From Psychrobacter sp. 4Bb (GTDB lineage Bacteria; Pseudomonadota; Gammaproteobacteria; Pseudomonadales; Moraxellaceae), in assembly GCF_002836735.1 (NCBI RefSeq), contig NZ_PJAS01000059.1, forward strand, positions 1-64,000: a DNA stretch of 64,000 nucleotides, written 5' to 3'. Below are positions 42,401 through 51,808 of the stretch, one piece after another. The position numbers were made by a program, and so were the translations under genes. Within the stretch, counting starts at the first letter, position 1. Each line of letters opens with the position of its first letter. The notes under the pieces are model-generated. The model made no database searches and was not told the origin of the DNA. It worked only from the letters and a program-made list of their open reading frames with translations.

Positions 42401-43263
42401 TTTCTAATAACGCCACTGTGATTAATGTAAACAAAAAGATTAGTGTTCAAGGTATAGATAACACTGTCAATGTTAGTGGAATGGTTAGGTTATCGCCAAA
42501 CTATATTAGGACCGGTAATTCCGAGCCGACTGGTTATGGCTCTAGTCGTGTCGGCAGACCTAAGTTTGAGTTCTTCCATCGGGGTATCTACGCTTACTCA
42601 ATAGGTGTTTCATCTAAGTTTGGTATGCCAGCACTAGACTTGTCTATAAAGTATTTACAGGTCGCTCCCATTAGACCGTATTCAATGGGGTTTCCTGAGA
42701 TACCTAACTTTAAAAGAGAGGCGATAGTAGATACTGGTATAGAAAGCACGATAGACTTCGGCAAGACTGTAGTTAAAAGACCTCCATACACAGGACCGCA
42801 AGGTATTAACGTCAGAGGGTTTGTATCTAGTTATATATCAATACAATACGTTCAAAATTTCAACAGAAGCGTGTCAGCAAAAGGTAGCGACAGCCTAGCA
42901 ATGGGCACTCTTAGATACAATGACCGACCGTTTATGTGGCAAGGCTTGCGTATTGGTCCTCATGTACCACTAATAATAGGTGGTGATGACTTTGTTTCTT
43001 TTGGTGATACCACAATACAACTAAAGGTAAGACAGCTTGCGCTTGATGGTTTTGATAGCTTTATGAGTGATTACGACTTTACTAACTTTGATAAACGTAT
43101 GAGAGTGACTGGAACAACAACAAGTTATGTTGATGATATAAGCTCTAATGCTAGTGGTTTTGACTCATTAATGCTAGGCGATGTTGGCATTAAACTGGGG
43201 CAACATTTTATTAGACCTGACGGTAATTCGGATCAATTCAGAAAAGGAGGCTATCATGCCTAG
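39460..43263 (+). CDS. Giant repetitive virion protein (1267 aa)
   Basis: GTG start after AAGGAAG. Nearly the whole length is built of degenerate repeats of ~35-50 residues whose core is a Gly-Phe/Ile-Asp (for example LDGFDSFM, PSGFDRLL, PKGFDAAEI), then Phe/Tyr-Gly-x-Pro, then an Arg-x-Ile/Val strand. More than twenty units can be picked out. The sequence is Gly, Ser, aromatic and Pro rich and suggests a long beta-structure such as a fibre or appendage. No family recognised. Ends 8 bases inside the next gene. Confidence 0.7.
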   Translation: MIDGGLHKEVQQDFNFIDKSPLGYSLSDTINFSGVDTRPTGKGGYVFASGIPHPHNLPSPIDVTKLRNANVFTVNFSQDITLTGSQDQPIPISSPIDFTLDVDGYEPPVGDDQLVFSGGFQSSVFGEQAGLYNYHAFTYPAAIPGKVSFGTASLKVMREYLHPSGFDALTIDYPAIRNRNRNIGAIGIAATPAYGKPYVFNLLQFVRAFGFNTTKYGSSFWWGGVKTVYPQSWRSTGIASPKLVNLSANQNVIAGGINHSYVPAPIVSPHIIYPNGVDSNEWGRARVIPTPLLRFYGYDQSLHGNTTVWFHTRSLSDSGTLAGIDSYQSGYPSVFDPTREIQARSIIESAIFGDIRARNSYRFVDIPAIDDGSFSDYTTVTNQNRQLSPKGFEPLLFGGNSITNKTPSLWFKGIEPPLASLPSIGALIRYVAPSGFDRLLLGQPDVIKTPEFKVQGFYATAITPPVVYNYTRYLQPKGFDAAEIGSHRAWFRYRYVCSNGFDWSLVSEPTLTHGVREIISSGFMQDAYGRQAWVSYGTRKVEPRSIFKEFSSNHMLGGHRTLYASSFIATEFGTRIIPESTSIYTQGFIASAAGLSQLDFKTRYIEPAGYHIIGQSFLDRWGKPDVYNQVQHISLYHQGDSGLVPPRWSDWQSIENRNKVVGVIGFSPIRFGYSQIDNNAAPLLTLGIAPPSAGRDDISMISHAIRFISYDGIEPPLISTWGVVHNAARVAYPGSSIHTGYGQPAVVNTRREYRNIGMIDSLEAGAPMVSFRIRTIDIEPRYSIEPPQINLPTIDLWTKYVDLVGYQTGKYGFPYLDIKFNIIYPKYNHTDKFGYTELRNLTPELFINGHDSSEFGRASIRTQWRNVDVNGYDATLMGLLRISDTKQSVFIRGWLDSGVGQQPEVIKNKTNPYVTQTIWLTSEAGNNVGNGFGFHTEQFGYPRLHQNILIPSSIGQSSRFGGAFLWSSTIKITEGYAYDGVSNNATVINVNKKISVQGIDNTVNVSGMVRLSPNYIRTGNSEPTGYGSSRVGRPKFEFFHRGIYAYSIGVSSKFGMPALDLSIKYLQVAPIRPYSMGFPEIPNFKREAIVDTGIESTIDFGKTVVKRPPYTGPQGINVRGFVSSYISIQYVQNFNRSVSAKGSDSLAMGTLRYNDRPFMWQGLRIGPHVPLIIGGDDFVSFGDTTIQLKVRQLALDGFDSFMSDYDFTNFDKRMRVTGTTTSYVDDISSNASGFDSLMLGDVGIKLGQHFIRPDGNSDQFRKGGYHA

Positions 43264-44425
43264 TCAAAGTTTTATGCCGTGTCGCGGTATAGATAACACC
43301 TCAGAAGATGCAGCAATGGTACAAGGTGGCCGTGAGCCATTTGTTTATATGCGCGATGTGGTGAACGCCAATGTCACGCCAGCTGGCAAGCTAGATATGA
43401 TTGCCAGTGGCGGCAAGGTGACAGACAGCAAGTATCGCAATCTATGGCAAAGCCCGTTGCATAAAGACGTGTTTGCCGTGTTTGGTGAGGACTTGGTTAA
43501 AGTAAATCCTGACTGGACGCATGATCATCTTATAAATGTTGGCGGCGGCCATGTTGTGTATGAGGTACTAAATAATCACGTCATAGTCGCAAGTAAGAAC
43601 GGCTTGTTTGTTTATGATGGTTATACGTGCCAGCCATTAACGATTGATAGACCACCAGCGCCTATTGCTATGGGAGATACAGACAGTACGCAGCAGACAC
43701 GTAGTATTGCTATATCTTGGGTTCGAGGAAGTACAGAGTCGAGCTTGTCTGACTATGTGACAGCTGGCGCAGAAGTTGATGTGGTTCTGCCATTGGTTAC
43801 AGACCCCACTATTTCTAGCGTGAATATCTATGCTACCAATGTAGGTGGTACTGATATGCAACTAGCAGGCAAGGCGAGCATGGTTGATGTTAATTTTAAT
43901 ATCACTGCCGATCATAAACTAGGCATGGCGGCGCAGTTCGCCCATCTATCGCCCATGCCTACTGGCAAATACCTATGCTACTGGCGTGGTCGTTTAATCA
44001 CGGCCACCGCCAACGTCATTCGCTTTTCTGAGCCACTGGCCTACCACTTGCACGATGAACGCCACGGCTTTATTCAAACCAGCCAGCGCGTCACCTTTAT
44101 TCAGCCGGTCGAGAACGGATTATGGGTAGGTCAAACCGATCATGTGATATTCATTCAAGGCACCAGTCCGGACGATATGACCATCTCTATTAAAAGCGCT
44201 CAAGCACCGGTCCCAAACAGCGCCATACAGATTAATAGTGATGATATTGGTGAGGCGGCAGAAGGTGGTAGCTTAGTCACGGCATGGCTGGCAAGCAATG
44301 GTTATGTCGCTGGCAGTAGTGCTGGACAGATTATTGAATACCAAGCTGGACGCATTAGTAATATCAGTGCGCAGTCCGGCACTACTGTAAGGTTCGACCG
44401 AAGACTTGTCACAGCGGTAAACTAA
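43256..44425 (+). CDS. Virion structural protein (389 aa)
   Basis: Start 43256 (MPSQSFMPCRGIDNTSEDAA) is fixed by AAAGGAGG just before it; the earlier frame from 43181 lies inside the giant repetitive gene. Beta-rich with propeller-like repeated strands (VYEVLNNHVIVASKNGLFVY, VENGLWVGQTDHVIFIQGT). Probably a tail or fibre-base component; no named family. Confidence 0.65.
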   Translation: MPSQSFMPCRGIDNTSEDAAMVQGGREPFVYMRDVVNANVTPAGKLDMIASGGKVTDSKYRNLWQSPLHKDVFAVFGEDLVKVNPDWTHDHLINVGGGHVVYEVLNNHVIVASKNGLFVYDGYTCQPLTIDRPPAPIAMGDTDSTQQTRSIAISWVRGSTESSLSDYVTAGAEVDVVLPLVTDPTISSVNIYATNVGGTDMQLAGKASMVDVNFNITADHKLGMAAQFAHLSPMPTGKYLCYWRGRLITATANVIRFSEPLAYHLHDERHGFIQTSQRVTFIQPVENGLWVGQTDHVIFIQGTSPDDMTISIKSAQAPVPNSAIQINSDDIGEAAEGGSLVTAWLASNGYVAGSSAGQIIEYQAGRISNISAQSGTTVRFDRRLVTAVN

Positions 44426-44460
44426 TCACGGTTAACCAAATTGTCAAAGGAGACAAAACC

Positions 44461-45066
44461 GTGAAATCACATAAATCATTAAATCCCGTCTTAGCGAGTG
44501 CATTACTAGCAGCGGTAAGCGCGAACGACTACACAAACAATGAAGACGGTAGTATTACCACCGGACAAGGTATTACCGCCAAAGGTGATTACTTTGACCG
44601 CATCAATGGCGGCGAGTGGACACGCACCGAAAACCTTATTCCAACTGAGGGCCTTGCGCACATTCTAAACGTTGCGCTTGGCACCACGCCTAAACCTGCC
44701 AGCTATCATCTAGCGCTCTTCTCAGCAGCAGCGCAGCCAGCAGCAAGCTGGACAGCCGCAAGTTTTGCCAGTACCGCAAGCGAAATCGTCAGTATGACTG
44801 AAGGGTATAGCTCAGCAACACGCCCAACGTGGACGCCAACCAATACTATTACCAACTCAATTGATAACATGGCGGCTGGTAGTGTTGCGAAAGTCACCAT
44901 GCGAACCGCCAGCAGCTTGACGGTACAAGGTGCAGCCATGCTGACCAATAGCACTAAAGGCGGTACAACTGGCGCGCTCATTAGTGCTAGTAAGTATGCA
45001 GCCCCTCGCGTCTTCCAAGACGGTGACACCTATGAAATTGGTTATCGTATCAGCCTGACTGTGTAG
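44461..45066 (+). CDS. Virion protein (201 aa, GTG start)
   Basis: GTG at 44461 follows AAAGGAG. Ala/Thr/Ser-rich beta protein with GEWTRTENLIPTEGLAHILN, a pattern met in many phage structural genes of unknown role. Lies in the tail/fibre cluster. Confidence 0.65.
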   Translation: MKSHKSLNPVLASALLAAVSANDYTNNEDGSITTGQGITAKGDYFDRINGGEWTRTENLIPTEGLAHILNVALGTTPKPASYHLALFSAAAQPAASWTAASFASTASEIVSMTEGYSSATRPTWTPTNTITNSIDNMAAGSVAKVTMRTASSLTVQGAAMLTNSTKGGTTGALISASKYAAPRVFQDGDTYEIGYRISLTV

Positions 45067-45073
45067 GTGAGAT

Positions 45074-47677
45074 ATGCACCAGGGTAGGCCGTATGGCTTG
45101 CACGTCATTGGCGGCAAGCTAACTGACCGTGACGAAGCTTTTGTATCAGTCACCGCTAAGCGCTTTAGTAATCTAAAAGGCTTATCGTCTATAGATAGCT
45201 CGCGCATGGTTTACGATCTGCCTGATGGTGGTTATGTCGTCATACAAGATATGGGTGGTAACTTTAGAGTTATTGCCCACAAAACCAGTCGCGTTGATCA
45301 AATTGTTTTTGATGGTGTGGCTATCGACTACATACCTATGCTGTATTCGGGTGTGGTGTTAAACCCAACACCGTTTGCTGACGCTGGCGTACCTATGCGC
45401 TTGACAGAAGTTACACGCAAAAGATTGTCCGGTTATGACCCCCGCGCCAACCTGCCAGCGAAGCAACAAACGCTTAATAGATTTAGAGTTGAGTACAATC
45501 CCAAGTTTAAGTATTTTGAGCCGGTATATAAAGGCAATACTTTTTTTAGTCAGTACGCCAAGCAGCGCGCCACTTGGTACTCAGGCGCTATGTCGGAGGT
45601 AGTGCAGATTGTCGGTGGTTATGGTAAGCAAGATTTAGAGGGTTTGCCTGACAGCACCATAGAGCAAGCAATCTTCAGACTACCGCTGCCAACCATCAAT
45701 CCTATAAGGATTGAGGTTGCCAACAAGCGACTGCCAGGCTATACCGGCGTGCCTAATACCGATGGTCAGTACCAATACAGTTACGACTTTAACCTATGTC
45801 ATGGCGTGGCTTTTGATTTAGAGAATAAGCCGTGGCTGCTACAGGTGGCATATAACGGTTTATACGCTATGCCACTTCCTTTAATACCAGCAACTACAAC
45901 CGCCTCGTTTAGAGAGTACATAGAGTCTGTGGGCGATGACGAGATACTTTATATTCTTGATAGATTTGGCGGTATGCCAAGTGGTGAAAGTTTCCCAATA
46001 AGCAAAGGCTTTCAAGCATGGCTGCGCGCTGGTGTGATTATAAAACTGTGCGACACTAAGCATTTTTACGAAAACAGTCCTTTTTACCTTGCTTGCGGCT
46101 GGGCATTTAATAGCCGGGGCAGCGAAGCGTTTAATACTTGTTGGAGCTATGATGACAGAGGTATGAAGCACGCTCACGCCTATAAAATAAAAATCAGTCT
46201 TGGTGCTGCTATTAATGCAGGCTGGGTCGATAGCAGTAAGCCTTTAAATGGTGAAGATGCAGGAATATTAAACGACTATATATCCAACTTGTTTGGGCAG
46301 CTCACCGAAAACACGGATAGGGAACGAGCAATACGCTACAAGATAATGCGCCAGCCTAATAAAGATTTACTTACTCATGCAAAAAACAATACTGGCGATA
46401 TTAATTATTGGGAAAATTTTATAGATAAACCTATTGCCAATCACTCAGCCAATCTTGTGATGGTATCAAGTGGTCCAGCATACTGGGCTGGCAAGTTTGT
46501 AGAGTCTTTCGGTGCGCTTAAATTCCCTGAGTTTACAGGAAACGGCTGCGAGTCTTTCGATATGACGGCACTGGACTATAAAGGACCAGCGGTACGCTGT
46601 GATGCAATCGTCTTTGGGTGTTATATCAACGACCAACTCAACGTAGTTAGGTATTTTAAAGACACACGGCAGTTTGCTAGAAAGACCATATCCAACTTTG
46701 AAGACATAATGATTATAGGTTCGTGGGAAAAAACAGAAACGTCAGGGTATATGCAGCTTCAAGGGAATTTTTATACCTCTGTTTTTGATGATAGGGAGGT
46801 AAACGCCCAAGAGGAATTGGTTACTAAGATAACAGGCGTGGACTTAGGTTATGCGACACCGCAGTTTTGGACACCGCCACTGATGCATATATGGGGAACG
46901 CTAAGCCGTTATAGGTATTTTAGTTATAGAACCGAGTCAACATTAATCACCAGCCCCTCTATAAATGTGGCGGTTTGCGTGCCAAGCCTAACAAGGGATT
47001 GCGTTTTGTATGCCTACGATAAGCAGTTCGAGTCAAGAATATATAGGGATAAAGTGCAGTTAGGCTCTATGAAAGATGCTACCTCATATCGGATATGGAC
47101 CTATGATTTTGTTTATCACTTTATTGGCGGTAAAGGTATTGGTAAGCCGTCACCAACGATGGGCGAGAGGGTTTATGCAAACTACGACCCTGAGTACGAT
47201 TATAGCTCAAACAGTGATTATGCTTTTTATATCGATAGCGGTAATTGGTATGGCGTACCGGAGGGTGGATTTATCGATGTATCGGGCATTTGCTCAAAAT
47301 ACACTTCTCGATCATCAGCCGTACAAAACGTAGGCGGCGTAACAATAGGCGGTGCGCCACCACAAATCAAAGAGTATAGCACCGCAGTAGGCTTGCCAGC
47401 TAGGATAGAGGGCAAGGTTAATTGTTCGATAAAAATCGCTGGCGCGTCAACAATAAACAAAGAGCTACCTAGTAGTTTTTACTATAACTTCTCGCCTTAC
47501 GATACTGGCGCAGGACTTCTGTACTTTCAAAAAGACGCCACATGGATAACAGCTGGCAATCAAGAATACTCAAACACCAGTGAAGAAAAGACAGTTGGGA
47601 AACGCGCCTACTGGGGCAGCACCAAACTTGCTGATCATAAGTCAGCGCATTGTTTTATAGGAGTGATTAATGAGTAA
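45074..47677 (+). CDS. Large virion protein (867 aa)
   Basis: Beta-rich, many aromatic residues; no domain could be named. The start (MHQGRPYGLHVIGGKLTDRD) and Tyr/Trp-rich body suggest a tail or receptor-contact protein. GGTGAG precedes ATG. The 3' end overlaps the next gene by 8 bases. Confidence 0.6.
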   Translation: MHQGRPYGLHVIGGKLTDRDEAFVSVTAKRFSNLKGLSSIDSSRMVYDLPDGGYVVIQDMGGNFRVIAHKTSRVDQIVFDGVAIDYIPMLYSGVVLNPTPFADAGVPMRLTEVTRKRLSGYDPRANLPAKQQTLNRFRVEYNPKFKYFEPVYKGNTFFSQYAKQRATWYSGAMSEVVQIVGGYGKQDLEGLPDSTIEQAIFRLPLPTINPIRIEVANKRLPGYTGVPNTDGQYQYSYDFNLCHGVAFDLENKPWLLQVAYNGLYAMPLPLIPATTTASFREYIESVGDDEILYILDRFGGMPSGESFPISKGFQAWLRAGVIIKLCDTKHFYENSPFYLACGWAFNSRGSEAFNTCWSYDDRGMKHAHAYKIKISLGAAINAGWVDSSKPLNGEDAGILNDYISNLFGQLTENTDRERAIRYKIMRQPNKDLLTHAKNNTGDINYWENFIDKPIANHSANLVMVSSGPAYWAGKFVESFGALKFPEFTGNGCESFDMTALDYKGPAVRCDAIVFGCYINDQLNVVRYFKDTRQFARKTISNFEDIMIIGSWEKTETSGYMQLQGNFYTSVFDDREVNAQEELVTKITGVDLGYATPQFWTPPLMHIWGTLSRYRYFSYRTESTLITSPSINVAVCVPSLTRDCVLYAYDKQFESRIYRDKVQLGSMKDATSYRIWTYDFVYHFIGGKGIGKPSPTMGERVYANYDPEYDYSSNSDYAFYIDSGNWYGVPEGGFIDVSGICSKYTSRSSAVQNVGGVTIGGAPPQIKEYSTAVGLPARIEGKVNCSIKIAGASTINKELPSSFYYNFSPYDTGAGLLYFQKDATWITAGNQEYSNTSEEKTVGKRAYWGSTKLADHKSAHCFIGVINE

Positions 47678-49055
47678 CTATAGAGATGACAGTCAAGATA
47701 CGGCGATTGCTAGCAACACAACATTTGGCGGTTTGCGTGCGGTCGTTGAGGAGTTACTGCGCGTATCGGACGCCCTGCTTTTTGGTATTGCTATCACTCT
47801 ATCTAGTAGCGCGCTTGCCAGCGATGAGGTAATTGATAGTAGCATACAGGTCTTACAAGACAGCGCTTTAATATCTGAACACGTAACAGACATCAAGGCC
47901 GCACGCCAGCTACACACTGACAGCGCCAAAGCAAACGAGCAGTATCAGCATGGCTTACTGGCGGTGCAATCTGATAGCGCTACTGCTAATGATGAACTAC
48001 TGAGCGGCAGCACACGCTCGATTACTACTGACAGCGCCCAAGTATCTGACAGCACGGCCAGCCAGCGTATTGTCACACACTTAATTACAGACAGCGCACG
48101 CGCCAAAGATTGTATTACGGCCATTGAGCGCGACTTGATTGTTGATAGCCTAGCTATTACTGACACTACCGCCGATAAGCTGCAAGCGGTACAGTTAATC
48201 AATGACAGCGCTGGCGTGACTGATAGTGCTACTGGCAGTATCGCCACCCTTATTACAGACAGCGCCTTTGCTTATGGGCAGCCATTCACTCAGCGCAATG
48301 TCGTAAGTTTTGTGGCAGACAGCACGCCTATCGGTGACAGCCTGCTATTCAATCGCGCTGATATTATCATCGATGATGTGGCTATTAGCGACACAACTAC
48401 TGGCAAGTTTGGCGCTGCTGGCACGCTGATTGATACCGCAGCCATAAGTGATGCTGTCCTCGATAGCATTATTCAAAACGCTATCATCATGGACAGCATT
48501 GCTATCACTGATGAGGTGATAGACAAGCTCGATGCCATGGTATTAATCATCGATGGCGCAGTGATTGAGGATAACGTGCTCAGTAGTGGCGGTGCACAAG
48601 GTCAGGCGTGGACAGCCAATGTCGATAGTTGGGCCATGAGTCGTTACAACCCTTATAACTATAATCGCTTAGTTGTTATCAATGGCGTGCTATACGGTGA
48701 AGCTGATGACGGTATCTATCGACTTGATGAACAAGTGAGCGCGGTAACGGCTAGTGTTAAGACTGGCAAGATGGATTTAGGTAAAGGCGCACTGACACAC
48801 CCATCAACAGCCTATCTTGAATACGAGCTAAACGGTGGTGCCAGTATGACGGTCAGCACCACGCAAAAAGGAGTAGCGCAGCAATACACCTATATGCTTC
48901 CTAGTGAAGTGGCTGACGAGCTTACTAATGGTCGCTTTATCTTTGGTCGCGGCCTGCGTGGTCGTCACTTTGCTTTTGAATTAATCATGATTGGTACACA
49001 TGGCCATGTAAATGACTTGTTTATCGAGCACACCCCAACCAGTCGGAGAGTATAA
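47670..49055 (+). CDS. Virion protein with about 13 TDSA-type repeats
   Basis: 461 aa. Residues ~35-310 hold ~13 units of 20-26 residues, each around [I/T]xDSAxxxD (for example ITTDSAQVSDST, LITDSARAKDCI, IIMDSIAITDEV). The Asp-Ser-Ala/Asp spacing suggests a beta-solenoid or a metal-binding repeat stalk. The C-terminal ~150 residues form a separate domain (WTANVDSWAMSRYNPYNY, GRGLRGRHFAFELI). Probably a tail fibre or spike stalk. Confidence 0.65.
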   Translation: MSNYRDDSQDTAIASNTTFGGLRAVVEELLRVSDALLFGIAITLSSSALASDEVIDSSIQVLQDSALISEHVTDIKAARQLHTDSAKANEQYQHGLLAVQSDSATANDELLSGSTRSITTDSAQVSDSTASQRIVTHLITDSARAKDCITAIERDLIVDSLAITDTTADKLQAVQLINDSAGVTDSATGSIATLITDSAFAYGQPFTQRNVVSFVADSTPIGDSLLFNRADIIIDDVAISDTTTGKFGAAGTLIDTAAISDAVLDSIIQNAIIMDSIAITDEVIDKLDAMVLIIDGAVIEDNVLSSGGAQGQAWTANVDSWAMSRYNPYNYNRLVVINGVLYGEADDGIYRLDEQVSAVTASVKTGKMDLGKGALTHPSTAYLEYELNGGASMTVSTTQKGVAQQYTYMLPSEVADELTNGRFIFGRGLRGRHFAFELIMIGTHGHVNDLFIEHTPTSRRV

Positions 49056-51751
49056 TGCCATTAACCATTAGAGGTGCCATAGCAGATAATATGCTATACC
49101 GAGCTACCGACACGGTAGTTGAAAAGATAAAAGACTTGGATGGCTTGTCTCAGCGATTTAATAACGAGCTATCAGCCGTGTTAAGTGATATTGGCGGTAT
49201 TACCATCGCTGACGTTGAGGCACCAGTCAGGCCACAAACGCCTGAAGCCATCGTGCCATCATATGAGATAGGTGCGTTCCCTACGTTTGATCCAGCAAAC
49301 TTATCTATTCCTGCCATGCCAGCCATGACAAACATAGATAAATTTTTGAGCAATCTTGATGTCACTGATCTAGGGCCTGAACCTGAAGCGCCAACAGCAA
49401 TATCTATTACAGCGCCACAAGCACCCGAGCTTGAGCGAATAGACCTGCCAGCACGTCCAGACATTATCACAACCGTCGACTTCCCTGATGCGCCAACGAT
49501 TGACGATATTGTGATGCCTGAGCGTAACAGCTCGACCATTACTATCGACATTCCCGACATGCCGACGGTTGACACAATAGCCGCGCCCGATAGACCTGAT
49601 GTTGATTTATCGGTCAATATGCCGACAGCGCCTACGCTCAAAGAGTATGACGCACCTGTTGAACCCGACTTTGACACCAGTATCACGCTACCCACACTTG
49701 ATGCTATTGATCAGCTCAATGCGCCTGTCAGACCGAATATTGATACCAACGTAGATATACCGAAAGATTATGAGTTGGTACTGCCTGAGCTTGCAGAATT
49801 AGAAGCATTAAAGATAGATGACTTTACTATTCCTGAATTTGAAATACCTGAAGCACCTAATAATGCAGCAGACTTACAACCTTATGAAGATTTTGACGCC
49901 GACTGGTGGAAAGGTGATGTCGATAACGAGTATGACAATACGCATTACGACGAGCTGGTCACCGTCGCAAAAGATATGCTGGCACGTCCTGAAAACTTTG
50001 GCCTGCCTGATGCCGTTGTAGCAGCGCTATTTAATAAACCTCGTGAGCGTATCAGTAGAGAAGTAGAGCGCGACGTACAAGAGGCGGTCAATACTTTTGC
50101 TGCGCGTGGTTTTAGCATGCCGCCAGGTATGCTTGCCAAACAAGCCAATGTCGCAAGGCAAGAAGGCCAGTTACGAGTGGCTGACTTGAACCGTGACATA
50201 TTCACAGAAGCCAGCAAGATGCAGATCGAAGCGCTTAGGTTTGCCGTGGAAAAAGGCATCGCATTAGAACAAGCTGCGTATGATCGCCATCAAGACATGA
50301 TTAACCGATTGTTTGAAGTGGCTAAGTACAATGTAGAAGCTGGTTTTCGCTTGTATGAGTATCAGTTCACTATCTTTAATACGCAAAATGAAAGCTATAA
50401 GATACTGGTCGATACCTACAAGACCAAACTTGCTATGTTCATCGACGGTATAAGACTGCGCTTAGATAGTAAGCAAGCACAAGGACAGCTTAACGCGCAA
50501 GAGTTAGAAGTGTACCGGGCAAAATTGGCAGGCGCGACTGCCGACGCTGAAGTGTTTAAAACCAATATGCTTGCAGTGCAGATGCGTGTTGATATTATTA
50601 AGACTCAGTTTGATGCCTATCGTACTGATATGCAGGCTTACGCTGAGCAGTTGGGCGCTGAGCGTTTAAAGATTGAGAAGTACGACGCTGAAATGCGCGG
50701 TCAGCAGGCTAAAATCGGTATGGCTCAGACACGCGCTGATATTTATGCCAAACAAATTCAAGCTTATGGCGGCAAGATTGAAGGCGAGCGCTTAAAGCTA
50801 GATGCCTATAAAACTCAGATTGAAGGTGAACAGGCACGTCTAGGCGTCGCTAGTACGCAAGCTCAGATATATGGTATCGATATCGATGCTTATAATGCAA
50901 GGCTTGGCGGTGAGAAGGTTAAGCTTGAGATGCATGAAGCTGCTTTACGTGGCGAAGCTATCAAGGCTGATATCATGCAGACAGAAGCAGGTATCTATGA
51001 GACTGATGTGAGAGCTGCGCTATCTAAAACAGAAGCTGGACGATTGCAGCTTGCCAGCTTTGAGGCGCAAATCAAAGCCAAGCTAGCAGAGCTTGGTATT
51101 GGTGAGACGCAGGCGAGAATATATGCCAGCGATATCGATGCTTACAAAGCGCAGAACGACGCCCAAAAAGTTAAGTTCGAGGCATTCGATAGCCAGATTA
51201 AGGCAGAGACTGCCAAGGCAGACATTTATGACAGCACCGTCAGAGCCTATGCCAGCCGCGTACAAAGTTACGCCTCTAAGAGTGATGTTAAAGTTAAGCA
51301 AGCGCAGATCAATATTGATGCAGCGCGTGCTTACGTGACGACATACTTAGCGGACGTTGATGGGTTTAAAGCAGAGCTGCAAGCAGGGCTTAGTGAGGTT
51401 CAATACAATACGCAAGTATTCCAAGCGCAAGTCGATGGCTGGCGCGCTCAAGTTGCTGCAAACACTGCGGACAGCGAAATGCAGTCACGCTATACCGATA
51501 TGAATACGCGCACCAACTTGGCTTATGCTGAGATGCAAATGAGTGAATACAGTGCTAAAGTCAGTCAAGCGCAAGAGTCTGCACGTATTGCATTACAAGC
51601 AGCCACCGCAGCTGGTCAATATACCGCACAGCTCGCAGCAGGTGCTATGAGTGCCGCACACGTATCAGCGAGTATCAGCGGCTCAGGTAGTGCAAGTGTT
51701 GGCTCAAGTGATAGCGAAAGCGAATCAACGAGCTACAACTATAGCTACTAA
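49055..51751 (+). CDS. Large coiled-coil virion protein (898 aa)
   Basis: Three parts: residues ~50-260 are short Pro/Asp/Ile repeats (DIPDMPTVDTIAAPDRPDVD type); ~300-860 are long heptad-like helices with ~33-36 residue repeats (GEKVKLEMHEAALRGEAIKA type); the last ~35 are Ser/Gly-rich ending SESESTSYNYSY. Rod-like structural or DNA-ejection role is likely. TAATG overlap with the previous gene. Last gene of the block, followed by a terminator. Confidence 0.65.
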   Translation: MPLTIRGAIADNMLYRATDTVVEKIKDLDGLSQRFNNELSAVLSDIGGITIADVEAPVRPQTPEAIVPSYEIGAFPTFDPANLSIPAMPAMTNIDKFLSNLDVTDLGPEPEAPTAISITAPQAPELERIDLPARPDIITTVDFPDAPTIDDIVMPERNSSTITIDIPDMPTVDTIAAPDRPDVDLSVNMPTAPTLKEYDAPVEPDFDTSITLPTLDAIDQLNAPVRPNIDTNVDIPKDYELVLPELAELEALKIDDFTIPEFEIPEAPNNAADLQPYEDFDADWWKGDVDNEYDNTHYDELVTVAKDMLARPENFGLPDAVVAALFNKPRERISREVERDVQEAVNTFAARGFSMPPGMLAKQANVARQEGQLRVADLNRDIFTEASKMQIEALRFAVEKGIALEQAAYDRHQDMINRLFEVAKYNVEAGFRLYEYQFTIFNTQNESYKILVDTYKTKLAMFIDGIRLRLDSKQAQGQLNAQELEVYRAKLAGATADAEVFKTNMLAVQMRVDIIKTQFDAYRTDMQAYAEQLGAERLKIEKYDAEMRGQQAKIGMAQTRADIYAKQIQAYGGKIEGERLKLDAYKTQIEGEQARLGVASTQAQIYGIDIDAYNARLGGEKVKLEMHEAALRGEAIKADIMQTEAGIYETDVRAALSKTEAGRLQLASFEAQIKAKLAELGIGETQARIYASDIDAYKAQNDAQKVKFEAFDSQIKAETAKADIYDSTVRAYASRVQSYASKSDVKVKQAQINIDAARAYVTTYLADVDGFKAELQAGLSEVQYNTQVFQAQVDGWRAQVAANTADSEMQSRYTDMNTRTNLAYAEMQMSEYSAKVSQAQESARIALQAATAAGQYTAQLAAGAMSAAHVSASISGSGSASVGSSDSESESTSYNYSY

Positions 51752-51776
51752 TCAATTACCTGTTACGAGAAACAAA

Positions 51777-51808
51777 ACACCCACTACGGTCGTAGTGGGT
51801 GTTTTTTT
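51777..51808 (+). terminator. Strong terminator after the virion block
   Basis: ACACCCACTACG (51777-51788) pairs with CGTAGTGGGTGT (51791-51802), followed by seven T's. It stops the rightward block just before the converging leftward gene. Confidence 0.92.

Noticed and set aside
43181..43255. Longer N-terminus for the gene starting at 43256
   Set aside because: It would lie wholly inside the 1267-aa gene; AAAGGAGG just before 43256 fixes the start.
49150..49695. 181-aa minus-strand frame in the 898-aa gene
   Set aside because: Mirror of the Pro/Asp repeat coding sequence; Ser/Gly-rich composition is typical of an antisense shadow.
51777..51802. CCACTACGGTCGTAG as a further CTACTACGGAG leader
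   Set aside because: It is the stem of a terminator hairpin with a T run, not a ribosome-site leader.
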